Source: Citrobacter freundii
GTDB taxonomy: Bacteria > Pseudomonadota > Gammaproteobacteria > Enterobacterales > Enterobacteriaceae
Assembly (NCBI RefSeq): GCF_029717145.1
Contig: NZ_CP099222.1
Span: forward strand, 496,001 to 560,000
Reading direction: 5' to 3'
DNA length: 64,000 bases
Shown here: positions 45,175 to 56,644 of the stretch, piece after piece
How the letters are laid out: each line of letters begins with the position of its first letter
Numbering within the stretch: the stretch's first letter is position 1
Notes under the pieces: model-generated
What the model saw: the letters and a program-made list of their open reading frames with translations, nothing else
Database searches by the model: none
What the model was told of the DNA's origin: nothing
Made by a program: the position numbers and the translations under genes

Positions 45175-46038
45175 ATGAAACAACACGAATCGGCGGATAA
45201 TTCTCAAGGCCAACTCTTTATTGTACCTACTCCTATCGGAAATTTGGCTGATATTACCCAACGAGCGCTCGAAGTTTTACAAGCCGTTGATTTAATTGCC
45301 GCTGAAGACACCCGTCATACCGGATTATTATTACAACACTTCGCGATTAGCGCCCGTATGTTTGCGTTACACGATCACAATGAGCAACAAAAAGCCCAAA
45401 TGCTGGTGGCGAAGCTCAAGGAAGGCCAGAACATCGCGCTGGTTTCCGATGCCGGAACGCCGCTGATTAACGATCCTGGCTATCACCTGGTGCGTACCTG
45501 TCGTGAGGCGGGTATTCGAGTTGTGCCGCTACCGGGTCCTTGCGCGGCCATCGCCGCATTAAGTGCTGCAGGCCTGCCATCAGACCGTTTTTGCTACGAA
45601 GGCTTTTTGCCCGCCAAATCCAAAGGCCGTCGCGATGCAATGAAGGCCATTGAAGCGGAACCTCGTACACTGATTTTTTATGAGTCCACCCACCGTCTGC
45701 TCGACAGCCTGGAAGACATGGTCGCCGTATGGGGAGAGTCGCGTTATGTGGTGCTGGCGCGCGAGCTGACTAAAACCTGGGAAACCATTCACGGCGCCCC
45801 GGTCGGCGAATTGCTGGCGTGGGTAAAAGAAGATGAAAACCGCCGTAAAGGCGAAATGGTGCTGATTGTTGAGGGCCATAAAGCGCAGGACGACGATCTC
45901 CCGGCCGATGCCTTGCGGACGCTGGCGCTGTTACAGGCAGAACTGCCGCTGAAAAAGGCCGCCGCACTGGCTGCCGAAATCCACGGCGTGAAAAAGAATG
46001 CGCTGTATAAGTACGCCCTGGAACAGCAGGGGGAGTAA
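45175..46038 (+). CDS. rsmI: RsmI, 16S rRNA C1402 2'-O-methyltransferase
   Basis: RsmI methylates the ribose of C1402 in 16S rRNA at the P site. The 287-residue protein has the tetrapyrrole-methylase fold: [16 protein letters not shown] (17-32), [22 protein letters not shown] and [16 protein letters not shown]. Divergent from lpoA; followed by a 13-bp hairpin and then the convergent aga genes. Confidence 0.97.
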   Translation: MKQHESADNSQGQLFIVPTPIGNLADITQRALEVLQAVDLIAAEDTRHTGLLLQHFAISARMFALHDHNEQQKAQMLVAKLKEGQNIALVSDAGTPLINDPGYHLVRTCREAGIRVVPLPGPCAAIAALSAAGLPSDRFCYEGFLPAKSKGRRDAMKAIEAEPRTLIFYESTHRLLDSLEDMVAVWGESRYVVLARELTKTWETIHGAPVGELLAWVKEDENRRKGEMVLIVEGHKAQDDDLPADALRTLALLQAELPLKKAAALAAEIHGVKKNALYKYALEQQGE

Positions 46039-46048
46039 TTCCAATTGT

Positions 46049-46080
46049 TGATGTCCACACCAGCCAGGGTGTGGACATCA
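46049..46080. terminator. Hairpin between rsmI and kbaY
   Basis: A perfect 13-bp stem TGATGTCCACACC/GGTGTGGACATCA with a 6-base loop. It lacks a T run on either side but sits between two convergent stops. Confidence 0.65.
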
Positions 46081-46093
46081 TTCAGCATGACTT

Positions 46094-46987
<894 letters not shown>

Positions 46988-48142
46988 TTAGCCGTTCCAG
47001 GAATGAATAACAACGCCCTGAACGACGCGGTTGACTGTACCGCTGGCAGAAGGCGTATCCGGTGTATTGCCGATACTGATGGATTGCGTCAGTGCGAACA
47101 CCTGGGCATACATCAGGAAGCAGAAAGCGAGCTCCATATCGATAAAAGTGCGTGAAGGTGGCAATAGAATATGTGGACCGGCTTCAATAATGGCATCGGT
47201 CTCTGCGGCAATGGCCACAACGCGCAGTGCCTGTTGATCACGACGTAACTCTGCCAGCAGATCGAGATCGTACTGACGTGTATAGGGATGGCTGGAGACA
47301 AACACCACGACCAGCGTTTCGTTATCGACCAGTGATTTAGGACCATGGCGAAAACCGGTTGGCGAGTCATAGAATGCGGCCAGTTTACCCGCCGTGAGTT
47401 CCAAAACTTTCAACGCTGATTCACGTGCGGCACCTTGTAATCCACCGCTGCCGAGGTAAACGATCCGTTTCCACGGTTCGTTACCAAACACGCCGTGGCT
47501 AAAATCGCCCAGTGACGTCAGGATCGCCTGACAGCGATCGGCCACGTTGCGGAATGTCTGGCTGTTGATTTTCTCTGGAACAAATACCGCCAGACAACTG
47601 GCCATCATAGTGGTGATACTGCTGGTCATCGCGAAACCGCGATCGTGTGTTTCTGCAGGCATGAGCAGTGCAAACGCGTTATCGCTATCGGCCGCGTTTT
47701 GGTACAGGCTGCCCGCTTCGTTACAGGTGATTGAGAGGTGATAGCATTCAGGGACAAACTGATTCGCCAACTCAACTGCTGCAACACTTTCCGGGCTGTT
47801 ACCCGACCGGGCAAAAGAGACCAACAGCAGCGGATGCGCTGGTGCCAAATAATCCATTGGATTGGTGACCAGATCGGTTGTCGGGATGGCGCTGATGTTC
47901 TTTCCGGTGTGGCTGGCGAGCCATGGGGCAATAATGTCACCGATAAACGCGGAGGTTCCCGCTCCCGTCAGTACGATCCGCAGATCGCTTTTACGCAACA
48001 AGGGTGCGAGAAAACTGTCGATGGAGGATCGGATTTTTTCGATATTGCTGAGAGAGCGGATCCAACTGGCGGGCTGCTGGCGAATTTCTTCTTCTGTCCA
48101 GGTGCCCGTTATCGCGCGAACAGGGGTGTAGGTTTCTGGCAT
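46988..48142 (-). CDS. agaS: AgaS, galactosamine-6-phosphate deaminase/isomerase
   Basis: A 384-residue double-SIS protein that deaminates galactosamine-6-phosphate to tagatose-6-phosphate. SIS motifs: RIVLTGAGTSAFIGDI (about 54-69), SFARSGNSPESVAAVE and YLGSGGLQGAARESALK. It begins its own unit with kbaY, behind two AgaR-type sites. Confidence 0.95.
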   Translation of the reverse strand: MPETYTPVRAITGTWTEEEIRQQPASWIRSLSNIEKIRSSIDSFLAPLLRKSDLRIVLTGAGTSAFIGDIIAPWLASHTGKNISAIPTTDLVTNPMDYLAPAHPLLLVSFARSGNSPESVAAVELANQFVPECYHLSITCNEAGSLYQNAADSDNAFALLMPAETHDRGFAMTSSITTMMASCLAVFVPEKINSQTFRNVADRCQAILTSLGDFSHGVFGNEPWKRIVYLGSGGLQGAARESALKVLELTAGKLAAFYDSPTGFRHGPKSLVDNETLVVVFVSSHPYTRQYDLDLLAELRRDQQALRVVAIAAETDAIIEAGPHILLPPSRTFIDMELAFCFLMYAQVFALTQSISIGNTPDTPSASGTVNRVVQGVVIHSWNG

Positions 48143-48195
48143 AACTCAGTCCTTAGTCGTGTGAATTCCACATCAGACGCTGGCAAACTTGTCGC

Positions 48196-48293
48196 TATCT
48201 TTCGTTTCGTTTCACTTGTACATGTAATCAGTTGAATTAAATGTATAGAAAAGAAATTGAAAGTTCAAATGAATAAAAGGAAATAAAACGAAA
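48196..48293 (-). promoter_or_regulatory. Two AgaR-type operators before agaS
   Basis: TTTCGTTTCGTTTCACTTGT (48200-48219, plus strand) fits the E. coli AgaR consensus TTTCRTTTYRTTTYNYTTKK at all 20 positions; TTTCGTTTTATTTCCTTTTA (minus strand of 48274-48293) fits at 19. They lie in the 301-bp gap between agaA and agaS. The remaining gap (48294-48443) is AT-rich with no gene seen. Confidence 0.8.
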
Positions 48294-48443
48294 ATTGTGA
48301 TCGTGCAAGAGTATGGTTTTATTATCTTGTTGATATATAAGATTTAAATTTGGAATCGTAGCGTATGGTGTTTGTTACTTCGAAAGGAAAAGAAAGGCCT
48401 TGCGGTGTTTAAGCGAAGGCCAATAGCATACATAGTGAAAGGT

Positions 48444-49577
48444 CTAGAGTGGGAACGTGCGGCCCTGGATCCAGATTTGTTGTAAATGCAGAGCGCTATC
48501 AAGGGCAATAATGCTGGCACGCTTGCCCGTTTTTAAAGATCCTAGCTGGTGATCAATACCTAACAAGCGAGCAGGATGCAGTGAAGCCATATGGATAGCA
48601 TCTTCTGGCGTACTTCCGGTGAATTCGACCATATTGCGAACGGCCGCATCAACGGACAGCGTACTGCCGGCCAGACCGCCAGAAGCGGTCCGTACGATAC
48701 CGCCGCGCATATCTACCGTTTCGCCACACAGCGTATAGCGCCCATCGGGCATACCGGCGGCCTGCATTGCATCGGTGATTAGCACTATCCGATCTTTTGC
48801 ACAGTTGCAGCACAGCGTCATGGCTGCCGGGTGGACGTGGTGTCCGTCGGCAATAAGCTCCAGCCATGCGCGCGGATCGGTTAACCCCGCGCCGACCATA
48901 CCGGGTTCCCGATGATGCAGCCCTGTCATGCCGTTGTAGCAGTGCACTAACCCATTTGCACCGGCGTCAAAGGCGGCTCGGGTTTGTTCCCAGGTTGCAG
49001 CACTATGACCCAGCATCACCCTGACATCCTGTTGCCTGAGGTGCCGAATAGCCTGCAATGAGCCTGGTTTCTCTGGTGCCAGCGCCACCACGCGCAAAGT
49101 TTGCCGGGAAATTGCAATCAGCTCATCCAGCTCGTTAAGTTCCAGCTCCCGAAATAACTCAGGCGGGTGCGCGCCTTTATTCTGTGGCGTGAAATACGGT
49201 CCCTCCAGATAGCTGCCCAGCACTTGCGCACCGGGGCCACCTGAATGATAGCGATGGGCAATTCGTTGCAGTGCCCCGTGAATATCCTGCAATGGGGCGG
49301 TGACGGTAGTGGGCAGCCAGCTGGCTACCCCTTCACGTGCTTTGTGCATCGCCAGCTTGTCGAGTGAGTCTGCCGCTTCATCCATAACATCGACGCCACC
49401 CCCTCCGTGGACATGGGTGTCGATGTAAGCAGGGCACAGCAGGTCGGCATCACGCCCCATCACGCCAGAGGGGATAGGCTCAATCGTCGTGATAGTGCCT
49501 TCTTCTATACGTAATTGATGATCGTCCAACCAGCCCTGTTCAGTCAGCAGACGTCTGGCGCGCAGCAGTTGTGTCAT
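48444..49577 (-). CDS. agaA: AgaA, N-acetylgalactosamine-6-phosphate deacetylase
   Basis: A 377-residue amidohydrolase of the NagA type that removes acetate from GalNAc-6-phosphate. Metal and substrate motifs: DTHVHGGGGVDVMD (about 54-67), LEGPYF, GHSAATW, HCYNGM and ITDAMQAAGM. Complete, unlike E. coli K-12, where a deletion removed part of this region. Its ATG overlaps the agaF stop by 4 bases. Confidence 0.95.
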   Translation of the reverse strand: MTQLLRARRLLTEQGWLDDHQLRIEEGTITTIEPIPSGVMGRDADLLCPAYIDTHVHGGGGVDVMDEAADSLDKLAMHKAREGVASWLPTTVTAPLQDIHGALQRIAHRYHSGGPGAQVLGSYLEGPYFTPQNKGAHPPELFRELELNELDELIAISRQTLRVVALAPEKPGSLQAIRHLRQQDVRVMLGHSAATWEQTRAAFDAGANGLVHCYNGMTGLHHREPGMVGAGLTDPRAWLELIADGHHVHPAAMTLCCNCAKDRIVLITDAMQAAGMPDGRYTLCGETVDMRGGIVRTASGGLAGSTLSVDAAVRNMVEFTGSTPEDAIHMASLHPARLLGIDHQLGSLKTGKRASIIALDSALHLQQIWIQGRTFPL

Positions 49578-50008
49578 ATCCCTTCCTCAACGGGGTGTTC
49601 CTCGCGACACCGTCCCAGCTCATCGACCAGGCTGGTCAGGCCGCGATGCCCGCACTCCAGTGCTTGTAGACGAAATTCTTCGCTGCTCAAGCCTTCACGC
49701 TCCAGCACCATCTCCAGCAGAAGCTGCAGATTGGTACCGGTGATCACTTCACTTCCTTGTTTTTGCATCGCCAGGGTAGACGCGACACGAAACGGAGTGC
49801 CACCCAGCAGGTCAGTCAGAAAAATGATATTTTCCTTAGCGTCCAGTTCACTCACCGCTTGTTCAAGTTGCGAAGTGAGCAAGGCGGTGGTTGAGGTTTC
49901 TGGAAAGTCGATGGCGATAAACTGAGACTGTTCCCCCAGAATCTGTTTCATCGCCTTTTCCATTCCGCTGGCAAACCCGCCATGACCCGTCAAAATAATA
50001 CCTAACAT
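49574..50008 (-). CDS. agaF: AgaF, PTS EIIA for N-acetylgalactosamine
   Basis: A 144-residue mannose-family EIIA domain that passes phosphate from HPr to AgaV. Phosphorylation site His9 in LTGHGGFASG; family motif FLTDLLGGTPFRVA (about 63-76). Complete, in order agaE-agaF-agaA. Confidence 0.94.
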   Translation of the reverse strand: MLGIILTGHGGFASGMEKAMKQILGEQSQFIAIDFPETSTTALLTSQLEQAVSELDAKENIIFLTDLLGGTPFRVASTLAMQKQGSEVITGTNLQLLLEMVLEREGLSSEEFRLQALECGHRGLTSLVDELGRCREEHPVEEGI

Positions 50009-50024
50009 CTACAGCCCCTTGTAT

Positions 50025-50903
50025 TTACAGGAAATGACAGAATTTTCCGACTACGCCGAGCACCACAGTAATGGCGATAAGACGCAGAGGACTCCAGCCA
50101 CGACGAACCAACCAGAACATGGTTAATGTGTAGACCAGTGGCAGGAAAGCCGGCATCAGTTTGTCAATAACATCCGTCTGCAGTTTTACCACCGCATCAC
50201 CTGCGGTAATTTCCAACGTGGTGTTAAGGCGAACGTAAGTTGCAACCAGGGCGCCAATCACCGTCATCCCAACGATGGATGCCGCATGCCCAACCTTCTT
50301 GGTATTGGCCTTAATCAGTGGGATGGCCGCGACGCCCATCCGATACGCGTAGTGTGCCAGGCCAAAACGCAAACCAAGATGGACAACGTTGAACATAACA
50401 ATAAACACGACTGCGCCAAGAATAGACCCCTGTAGCGCCAGGCTGGCTCCGATCCCTCCGCAAATGGGCAGCAGCGTTAACCAGAACATCGCATCCCCGA
50501 TGCCCCCGAGCGGTGCGCCTACGGCAATCTTGGTACTTTGAATACTGTTCACGTCCTGCTTGGAGCGTTCCATCGCGAGAATGATGCCAATAACAAACGT
50601 CACCAGAAACGGATGGGTATTAAAGAACCCCATATGGCCTTTCATTGAACGCGCAAGATCGCGTTTATTGGTGTGAATCTTTTTCAGTGCGGGCAACAGA
50701 CCGTACAGCCATCCTGATGCCTGCATACGTTCGTAGTTAAAAGATGCCTGTAGCAGCATGGAACGCCAGGCTACGCGGTTGATGTCTTTTTTTGTCAGCT
50801 CCGCCCCAATGTTCTGATCTTCATAGATGTTTTCATTGGTGCCGGTAAGCAGCGTATCTTCGGTATCGGAAACGTTCGGCAGAGCCGTTTGGTTAGATTC
50901 CAT
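50025..50903 (-). CDS. agaE: AgaE, PTS EIID membrane component
   Basis: A 292-residue mannose-family EIID subunit of the GalNAc transporter. The signature RSMLLQASFNYERMQASGWLY (split: RSMLLQASFNYERM then QASGWLYGLLPALKK, about 47-75) and APLGGIGDAMFWLTLLP are typical; hydrophobic segments lie in the C-terminal half. Its start overlaps the agaW end by 11 bases. Confidence 0.94.
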   Translation of the reverse strand: MESNQTALPNVSDTEDTLLTGTNENIYEDQNIGAELTKKDINRVAWRSMLLQASFNYERMQASGWLYGLLPALKKIHTNKRDLARSMKGHMGFFNTHPFLVTFVIGIILAMERSKQDVNSIQSTKIAVGAPLGGIGDAMFWLTLLPICGGIGASLALQGSILGAVVFIVMFNVVHLGLRFGLAHYAYRMGVAAIPLIKANTKKVGHAASIVGMTVIGALVATYVRLNTTLEITAGDAVVKLQTDVIDKLMPAFLPLVYTLTMFWLVRRGWSPLRLIAITVVLGVVGKFCHFL

Positions 50904-51672
50904 CTTCGAATTCCTCTTTTTGTGCTACCGGGGCTGTAGGTTCAGGTGATTTACGCAGAAAATCGATCAGCGCCATTGCCAGTGCGGCGGCGGCGATAGC
51001 CAGTACCGGGAGCTTGAGCCAGGCAGCGGCAACAAAACCCAGAATAAAATAGGGGATGTAGACGTTCTTCATCATGATTTTCAGCAGTACGGCAAAACCG
51101 ATTGCTGGCATGATGCCGCCGGCGACGCCGAGGCCGTCAATCAGGCGTGTGGGTAGCACATCAATGGCGGTTTTGGCATGTTCCGCGCCAAAGTAAATCG
51201 GCAGGAAGGCGCATAAGAAGTAGAACGTCCCCAATGCCAGTAATGCCAGATAGTTCACCCGCTCAATTCCGGCTGTATCGGCATTCGCTGCCATCCGATC
51301 GCAGCGAGCCATAACACCCGACATCACGGAGAACAGGAAGGTAATCCCCATTTGAACCGCTACGGCGAATGGCACAGCCACACCAACGGCAACCTCTGGT
51401 TTTACGCCGGTCGTAATAGCAAATGTTGTTCCGACAATGGTCCCGATGATGACGTTTGGTGGCTGAGCACCCGCCAGTGGGGCCAGGCCCATCCACACCA
51501 GTTCCAGCGTACCACCGGTTAAAATACCGGTATGCAGATCGCCCAGTATCAGCCCGACCAGCGGTCCAAGAACCACCGGGCGGTGCATATGCGTTAACCC
51601 GTTGAACATATCCAGGCCTGCGATAAAGGCGAGAATACCCAACGCAAAAGCCTGCAACAGACTAATTTCCAT
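50893..51672 (-). CDS. agaW: AgaW, PTS EIIC membrane component
   Basis: A 259-residue mannose-family EIIC subunit, the membrane channel for GalNAc, with the motif GLDMFNGLTHMHRPVVLGPL (about 19-38) and GTLELVWMGLAPLAGAQPPN. Full length; in E. coli K-12 agaW is truncated. Between agaV and agaE. Confidence 0.94.
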   Translation of the reverse strand: MEISLLQAFALGILAFIAGLDMFNGLTHMHRPVVLGPLVGLILGDLHTGILTGGTLELVWMGLAPLAGAQPPNVIIGTIVGTTFAITTGVKPEVAVGVAVPFAVAVQMGITFLFSVMSGVMARCDRMAANADTAGIERVNYLALLALGTFYFLCAFLPIYFGAEHAKTAIDVLPTRLIDGLGVAGGIMPAIGFAVLLKIMMKNVYIPYFILGFVAAAWLKLPVLAIAAAALAMALIDFLRKSPEPTAPVAQKEEFEDGI

Positions 51673-51682
51673 TGTGAATTCC

Positions 51683-52156
51683 TCAGAGAAGTTTAAAGAG
51701 GTCCTGGGCGGGTTCGGTTGGTACGCCCTGAACGAAGCATTCCACGTCGGCGGCTTTCAGCCCGTTAAATGCCGTAATATCGTTCGCGTCTACAGAAACG
51801 GTTTTAGCGATTTGCTGCTTGCCGTTGGCGTAGTGCATATTGCCAACGTTGATGCGGTTAACCGGAACGCCGCCTTCAACCAGCCGTAAGAAGTCTGCCG
51901 GGGTTCTGCAGACCAGCAGAATTTTCTGACGATCGGCAGCACGGTGGATATTGTCGATCACTTTTTGCAGTGACCAGAAGCGCACGGCAATCCCTTCCGC
52001 GAGCACCATTTCCATCAGGTTTTGCTGAACCTGATCTTCAGCGACCTCATCATTGGCAACCAGAACCAGATTTGCCCCCGCAAATCCGACCCACTGCACA
52101 CCGACCTGACCGTGAATTAAACGTTCGTCAATGCGACTTAATACAATGTTTGGCAT
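51683..52156 (-). CDS. agaV: AgaV, PTS EIIB for N-acetylgalactosamine
   Basis: A 157-residue mannose-family EIIB protein; phosphorylated His15 in RIDERLIHGQVGVQW. It passes phosphate to the sugar during uptake. The start MPNIVLSRID was chosen over an ATG 18 codons upstream because of the GAAAGAGAAA site and family fit. 19 bases after kbaZ. Confidence 0.94.
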   Translation of the reverse strand: MPNIVLSRIDERLIHGQVGVQWVGFAGANLVLVANDEVAEDQVQQNLMEMVLAEGIAVRFWSLQKVIDNIHRAADRQKILLVCRTPADFLRLVEGGVPVNRINVGNMHYANGKQQIAKTVSVDANDITAFNGLKAADVECFVQGVPTEPAQDLFKLL

Positions 52157-52175
52157 AGTGTTTTTCTCTTTCTTT

Positions 52176-53471
52176 TTATGCGTTATGGGATGATGCGCCC
52201 TGGCAGGCACGGTGGTATTGCTGCAGTATGTCCTGAATATGGTTAATGATGAGTTCTCGTGGTGTGGCGTTGAGATCTCCCTCGCGCACTTTTACGTACT
52301 GCAACGGTAAATATTGGCTGATGAGCGGCAGCGGAATTGGCTCGTCTGCCAGGTTGCGTACCAGTCGGTCGAAGGCGTCATCAATCTGGCTGTCTGGCCA
52401 ATAGTAACGAACCCGATCGGAGTAACTGTAACCTCGTGCCAGTCGACGTGCGTTGCCATCTCCGTGGTAATGGCTCTGCCAATATTCCGGGCGATCGAGC
52501 ATCACGCTTTCCAGAACATGGCGTAGACCTGAGCAGGCCTTTGCTGGCAGTAATTCTTCTTCAATAGCGGCCAGTGAGAACAACGCTTCACGCAGGGCGA
52601 AGGTCAGGGCTGGGCCAACTTTCAGGATCGCAAAGTGATCTTTGACCAACTGGCGCAGTGACTGTGGTGTTTGATAATCGGTGGAATGCGCTTCAAAGAC
52701 CAATGTGTCGTAGGCTTCTACCATCTTGCTTAAAGCAACGGCTTTTTGCGGCTGATAATCAATAATATGTGTGTGGTCAAATTCAACGCCGGGTTGCACC
52801 ACCAGCGCGATAATGCGTGGCCAGATGGCGTCCAGACCCTGTTTTTCAAACGCATGATGATGAGCTTCCAGCGTGGCACGTGCCGCGTCAGGTGTAGTAA
52901 CCTCCAGCTCCGTTAACGTTTCGTGGGCACCGCCGGGAACCGGAACCTCCGTGCCGATCACGTAAACCAGATCGGACTCGCCAAAATGTGCCTTACAGGT
53001 TTCTTCGGCAACCTTCGCCAGGCGTGCCGCGCGTTCAGCGACGATGGCATCCGTTAATGGAACAGGATCGCCCTGGCAGGACATGCTGCAATCCAGGTGG
53101 ATTTTTTTAAATCCTGCTGCCACGTAGCTTTTAATGAGGTCGTCAGCATTGGCCATTGCCTGCTCTGCGGGTAGGTTTTGCCAACGGTTTGGTCCGAGAT
53201 GGTCCCCACCCAGAATTAGCATTTCCTGAGGAAAGTCAAAAGATTCTGCCAGGCGACAGACAAAACTGCGAAAATCGGCTGGCGTCATACCGGTATAGCC
53301 GCCAAACTGGTCAACCTGATTGGACGTTGCTTCTATCAGCAACGGTGTATGGTTTGCATGGGCGTAGCGTATTGCTGATTCCAGTACCAATGGATGCGCG
53401 GAACAAACGGCATAAATCCCGTTTGCTTTCCCCCGTTTATGCTGCTCCACCATTTTAGTTAGATGTTTCAC
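52176..53471 (-). CDS. kbaZ: KbaZ (AgaZ), tagatose-bisphosphate aldolase accessory subunit
   Basis: A 431-residue protein of the GatZ/KbaZ family that stabilises the KbaY aldolase; no separate catalysis is proven. Motifs: [29 protein letters not shown] and QPGVEFDH. First gene of the kbaZ-agaVWEFA unit, facing agaR across a control region with four AgaR-type sites. Confidence 0.95.
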   Translation of the reverse strand: MKHLTKMVEQHKRGKANGIYAVCSAHPLVLESAIRYAHANHTPLLIEATSNQVDQFGGYTGMTPADFRSFVCRLAESFDFPQEMLILGGDHLGPNRWQNLPAEQAMANADDLIKSYVAAGFKKIHLDCSMSCQGDPVPLTDAIVAERAARLAKVAEETCKAHFGESDLVYVIGTEVPVPGGAHETLTELEVTTPDAARATLEAHHHAFEKQGLDAIWPRIIALVVQPGVEFDHTHIIDYQPQKAVALSKMVEAYDTLVFEAHSTDYQTPQSLRQLVKDHFAILKVGPALTFALREALFSLAAIEEELLPAKACSGLRHVLESVMLDRPEYWQSHYHGDGNARRLARGYSYSDRVRYYWPDSQIDDAFDRLVRNLADEPIPLPLISQYLPLQYVKVREGDLNATPRELIINHIQDILQQYHRACQGASSHNA

Positions 53472-53506
53472 TTTCCTCTCCAGGTCAGATTACTGCGACA
53501 TCAATC

Positions 53507-53700
53507 TTTCGTTTTGTTTCATTTGATACTGATCCAAGTTGCCATAAAAATAAAACGAAAGATTCTTGTTTTCCGATCTGTTTCACAAAAGAAACATAAT
53601 GAAAGGTTTCAGCGGCGATTCTATCGCTATCTGAGCCGGTTGTAGTGCTTGCAATCCGGTAAAAGAAAGGCGTTAATAGGCAAAACGAAATGAAACGAAA
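53507..53700. promoter_or_regulatory. Cluster of four AgaR-type sites between kbaZ and agaR
   Basis: TTTCGTTTTGTTTCATTTGA (53507-53526, plus, 19/20 to the consensus), a weaker minus-strand copy at 53541-53560, TTTCATTATGTTTCTTTTGT (minus strand of 53585-53604, 19/20) and TTTCGTTTCATTTCGTTTTG (minus strand of 53681-53700, 20/20). The last ends 21 bases before the agaR ATG, fit for autorepression. Confidence 0.82.
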
Positions 53701-53721
53701 GAATTAACTAAAGGATCTCTT

Positions 53722-54525
53722 ATGAGCAATACCGATTCTGCAAGTAAGCGGGTAACAGGTACCAGCGAGCGGCGCGAGCAGATTATCCAGCGGTTGCGAC
53801 AGCAAGGAAGCGTGCAGGTGAACGATCTTTCTGTTTTATTTGGCGTCTCTACGGTGACGATCCGCAACGATCTGGCGTTTCTGGAAAAGCAGGGTATTGC
53901 CGTTCGTGCCTATGGTGGGGCGCTGATCTGTGACAGCAATACGCCGGGCGTGGAGCCTTCTGTTGAAGATAAGAGCTCGCTGAATACGGCGGTTAAACGC
54001 AGTATCGCCAAGGCTGCCGCTGAAATGATCAAACCAGGGCATCGCGTGATCCTGGATTCCGGCACTACGACCTATGAAATTGCCCGTCTGATGCGCCAGC
54101 ATACCGATGTGATTGCGATGACCAATGGGATGAATGTCGCCAGTGCCTTGTTGGAAGCTGAAGGTGTCGAGCTGCTGATGACCGGTGGACATCTGCGTCG
54201 TCAGTCGCTGTCTTTTTATGGTGATCAGGCCGAGCAGTCTCTGCAGAATTACCACTTCGACATGCTGTTTCTTGGTGTTGATGCTATTGATTTAGAACGC
54301 GGTGTGAGTACGCACAATGAAGACGAAGCCCGGCTTAACCGTCGGATGTGCGAAGTGGCTGAGCGGATTATCGTGGTGACTGATTCCAGCAAATTCAATC
54401 GCTCCAGCCTGCATAAAATCATTGATACACAACGTATTCATACCATCATTGTGGATGAAGGTATTCCAGCGGAATGTCTACAAGAATTACACCGTAGCGG
54501 CGTCGAAGTGATCATTGTTCAGTGA
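53722..54525 (+). CDS. agaR: AgaR, DeoR-family repressor of the aga genes
   Basis: A 267-residue DeoR-type repressor. N-terminal HTH at about 20-70 ([20 protein letters not shown], then [20 protein letters not shown]), followed by the sugar-phosphate-binding (ISOCOT) domain with [12 protein letters not shown] and [12 protein letters not shown]. It represses kbaZ-agaA, agaS-kbaY and itself in E. coli; GalNAc-6-phosphate or GalN-6-phosphate is the reported inducer. Confidence 0.95.
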   Translation: MSNTDSASKRVTGTSERREQIIQRLRQQGSVQVNDLSVLFGVSTVTIRNDLAFLEKQGIAVRAYGGALICDSNTPGVEPSVEDKSSLNTAVKRSIAKAAAEMIKPGHRVILDSGTTTYEIARLMRQHTDVIAMTNGMNVASALLEAEGVELLMTGGHLRRQSLSFYGDQAEQSLQNYHFDMLFLGVDAIDLERGVSTHNEDEARLNRRMCEVAERIIVVTDSSKFNRSSLHKIIDTQRIHTIIVDEGIPAECLQELHRSGVEVIIVQ

Positions 54526-54592
54526 TGGCCGGGACAAATTCAGCAGTAGTGATGCCTATTCAGTTACAGACACAGGGCTGCTAATCGTTGAA

Positions 54593-54656
54593 ATGCCGGA
54601 TAGCAGCGCTAAAGCGCCTTATCCGGCCTACGGGACAGGGCGCTTATAGGCCGGAA
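54593..54656. repeat. BIME between agaR and garD
   Basis: ATGCCGGATAGCAGCGCT/AAGCGCCTTATCCGGC followed by a partial unit ending TATAGGCCGG. Between convergent genes. Confidence 0.82.
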
Positions 54657-54676
54657 AAATGCTCAGCCAGAGAAAA

Positions 54677-56248
54677 TCAGGTCACCGGTGCCGGGTTAAA
54701 CACCGCCAGCTGGTTGTGCAGTCCCCACTGATCCGAGAAGGTTTTCTTACGTCCGCTCGCCACGTCGAGAATGAACTCGAACAGCTTCAGACCGACATCT
54801 TCAATGGTTTCCTCACCGGTAGCGATGGTTCCGGCATTGATATCCATCAGATCAAACCAACGGTTGGCCAGTTCGGTGCGTGTTGCCATTTTAATCACTG
54901 GAACTGCCATCAGACCGTACGGTGTACCGCGACCGGTGGTGAACACCTGCACGGTGATCCCGGACGCGACCTGCTGCGTACCGCACACAAAGTCACTGGC
55001 CGGTGTGGCTGCGTAAATCAGGCCGCGTTTGGTCGGACGCTGGCCCGGCGATAACACTTCCACAATGGCGCTCTTACCCGATTTGGCAATGGAGCCCAGC
55101 GCTTTTTCGACCACGTTAGCCAGACCGCCTTTCTTGTTGCCCGGAGAGGGGTTAGCGCTGCGGTCGGTTTGTCCCAAATCCAGGTAGTTATCGTACCAGG
55201 CCATCTCTTCGAGCAGGCGCTTGCCCACTTCTTCATTGATGGCGCGCGGCGTTAACAGGTGGATGGCGTCACGCACTTCAGTCACTTCCGAAAACATCAC
55301 GGTGGCACCGCAGCGCACCAACAGATCGGACGCGTAGCCCACTGCCGGGTTAGCGGTGACGCCAGAGAACGCATCGCTGCCGCCGCACTGCATGCCGACC
55401 ACCAGTTCAGAGGCCGGGCAGGTTTCACGCTGACGCTGGTTGAGTTTTACCAGATGGCGCTCGGCAACCTGCAAAATGTCTTCCACCATCGATTTGAAGC
55501 CTACGTGTTTTTCATCCTGCAGGCTGACAATGCTGGCGCTGTCTACCGGGATGCTTTTCACATCGTGCGTGCCTTCTAACAGGCGTTCCGGCTGGAGTTT
55601 TTCGCAGCCGAGTCCGATAACCATCACTTCGCCACCGAAGTTGGGGTTCAGGGCAATGTTATGGATGGTACGAATTGGTACGATAGCGGCCGGTGCATTG
55701 ATGGCTACACCGCAACCATACAGATGGTTCAGCCCCACCACGCCGTCAACGTTCGGGTATTTGGGCAGCAGATCGCGCTCAATGATTTTCACCACATAAT
55801 CCACCACGCCCGCTACGCAGTGTACGCTGGTGGAGATGCCGAGCAGGTTCTTGGTGCCCACGCTGCCGTCGGCATTACGGTAGCCTTCGAAGGTGTAGCC
55901 TTCAAGAGGAGGAAGCGGCTCCGGCACTTTGGTTGCCAGCGGCAGCGTCTCCAGCGGCGGGGCTTTGGGCAGCTCAACCATTGACTCATCAATCCAACTA
56001 CCGCGTGCTATGTCGCGAACGGCGTAACCGATCACTTCACCATAGCGCACGATTTCGCCGTGAACAGCAATATCCGTTAGCGCCACTTTATGACCCTGGG
56101 GAATATGTTCAATCAGCGCCAGTCCGTCCGGGAAACGTGTCCCGGCTTTCAGACCATTATCATTGACAATAATCGCCACATTATCAGTGTCGTGTACTTT
56201 AATATAAAACGCCGTGGGCGATTCTTGTCTAATTTCGATGTCGGCCAT
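54677..56248 (-). CDS. garD: GarD, galactarate dehydratase
   Basis: GarD dehydrates galactarate to 5-keto-4-deoxyglucarate. The 523-residue protein has an N-terminal SAF domain (about 10-85) and the UxaA/altronate dehydratase core (e.g. [30 protein letters not shown]). An iron/metal-dependent enzyme in E. coli. Divergent from garPLRK. Confidence 0.96.
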   Translation of the reverse strand: MADIEIRQESPTAFYIKVHDTDNVAIIVNDNGLKAGTRFPDGLALIEHIPQGHKVALTDIAVHGEIVRYGEVIGYAVRDIARGSWIDESMVELPKAPPLETLPLATKVPEPLPPLEGYTFEGYRNADGSVGTKNLLGISTSVHCVAGVVDYVVKIIERDLLPKYPNVDGVVGLNHLYGCGVAINAPAAIVPIRTIHNIALNPNFGGEVMVIGLGCEKLQPERLLEGTHDVKSIPVDSASIVSLQDEKHVGFKSMVEDILQVAERHLVKLNQRQRETCPASELVVGMQCGGSDAFSGVTANPAVGYASDLLVRCGATVMFSEVTEVRDAIHLLTPRAINEEVGKRLLEEMAWYDNYLDLGQTDRSANPSPGNKKGGLANVVEKALGSIAKSGKSAIVEVLSPGQRPTKRGLIYAATPASDFVCGTQQVASGITVQVFTTGRGTPYGLMAVPVIKMATRTELANRWFDLMDINAGTIATGEETIEDVGLKLFEFILDVASGRKKTFSDQWGLHNQLAVFNPAPVT

Positions 56249-56359
56249 TGTCCAGTATTCTCCAGCCAGGTGGTGATAATAGATATATATCGAATCTAAT
56301 TATAAGTAATAAAGACTCAGTGTCGTGGAATAAGAATGTCAGGAGTTTTAATTTAAGAA

Positions 56360-56375
56360 TGTGAGCGAGATCACT
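56360..56375. promoter_or_regulatory. CRP site in the garD-garP control region
   Basis: TGTGA-GCGAGA-TCACT is a near-perfect CRP core. The gap from 56249 to 56644 holds no gene; it also has an AT-rich inverted repeat ATAATATT-TT-AATATTAT (56459-56476). CdaR activation is expected from E. coli, but I cannot place its sites. Confidence 0.75.
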
Positions 56376-56644
56376 TAAACTTAGAAACGCCGCGCCACCA
56401 AGGGTATCAATACGTAAATGTGTGCATCAGCGCCCATGGTTATGTGCATATGCATAAAATAATATTTTAATATTATGCTTTTAATGAGCGTTTGCACAAT
56501 GATTAACGACGCTGCGCTGATTATACTGAATCACGGTTTAATAGCGATTGATAAATAAAAGCGTATTTTATCTTACGGTAATTTATCAGCGTAAACATCC
56601 TTCAAAATAATAATAAAAATCTTTTTGTACCTGAGGTAAATAGA

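Noticed and set aside
48294-48320. CRP site before agaS
   Set aside because: TTGTGATCGTGCAAGAG has a good left half but no TCACA half, so I do not call it.
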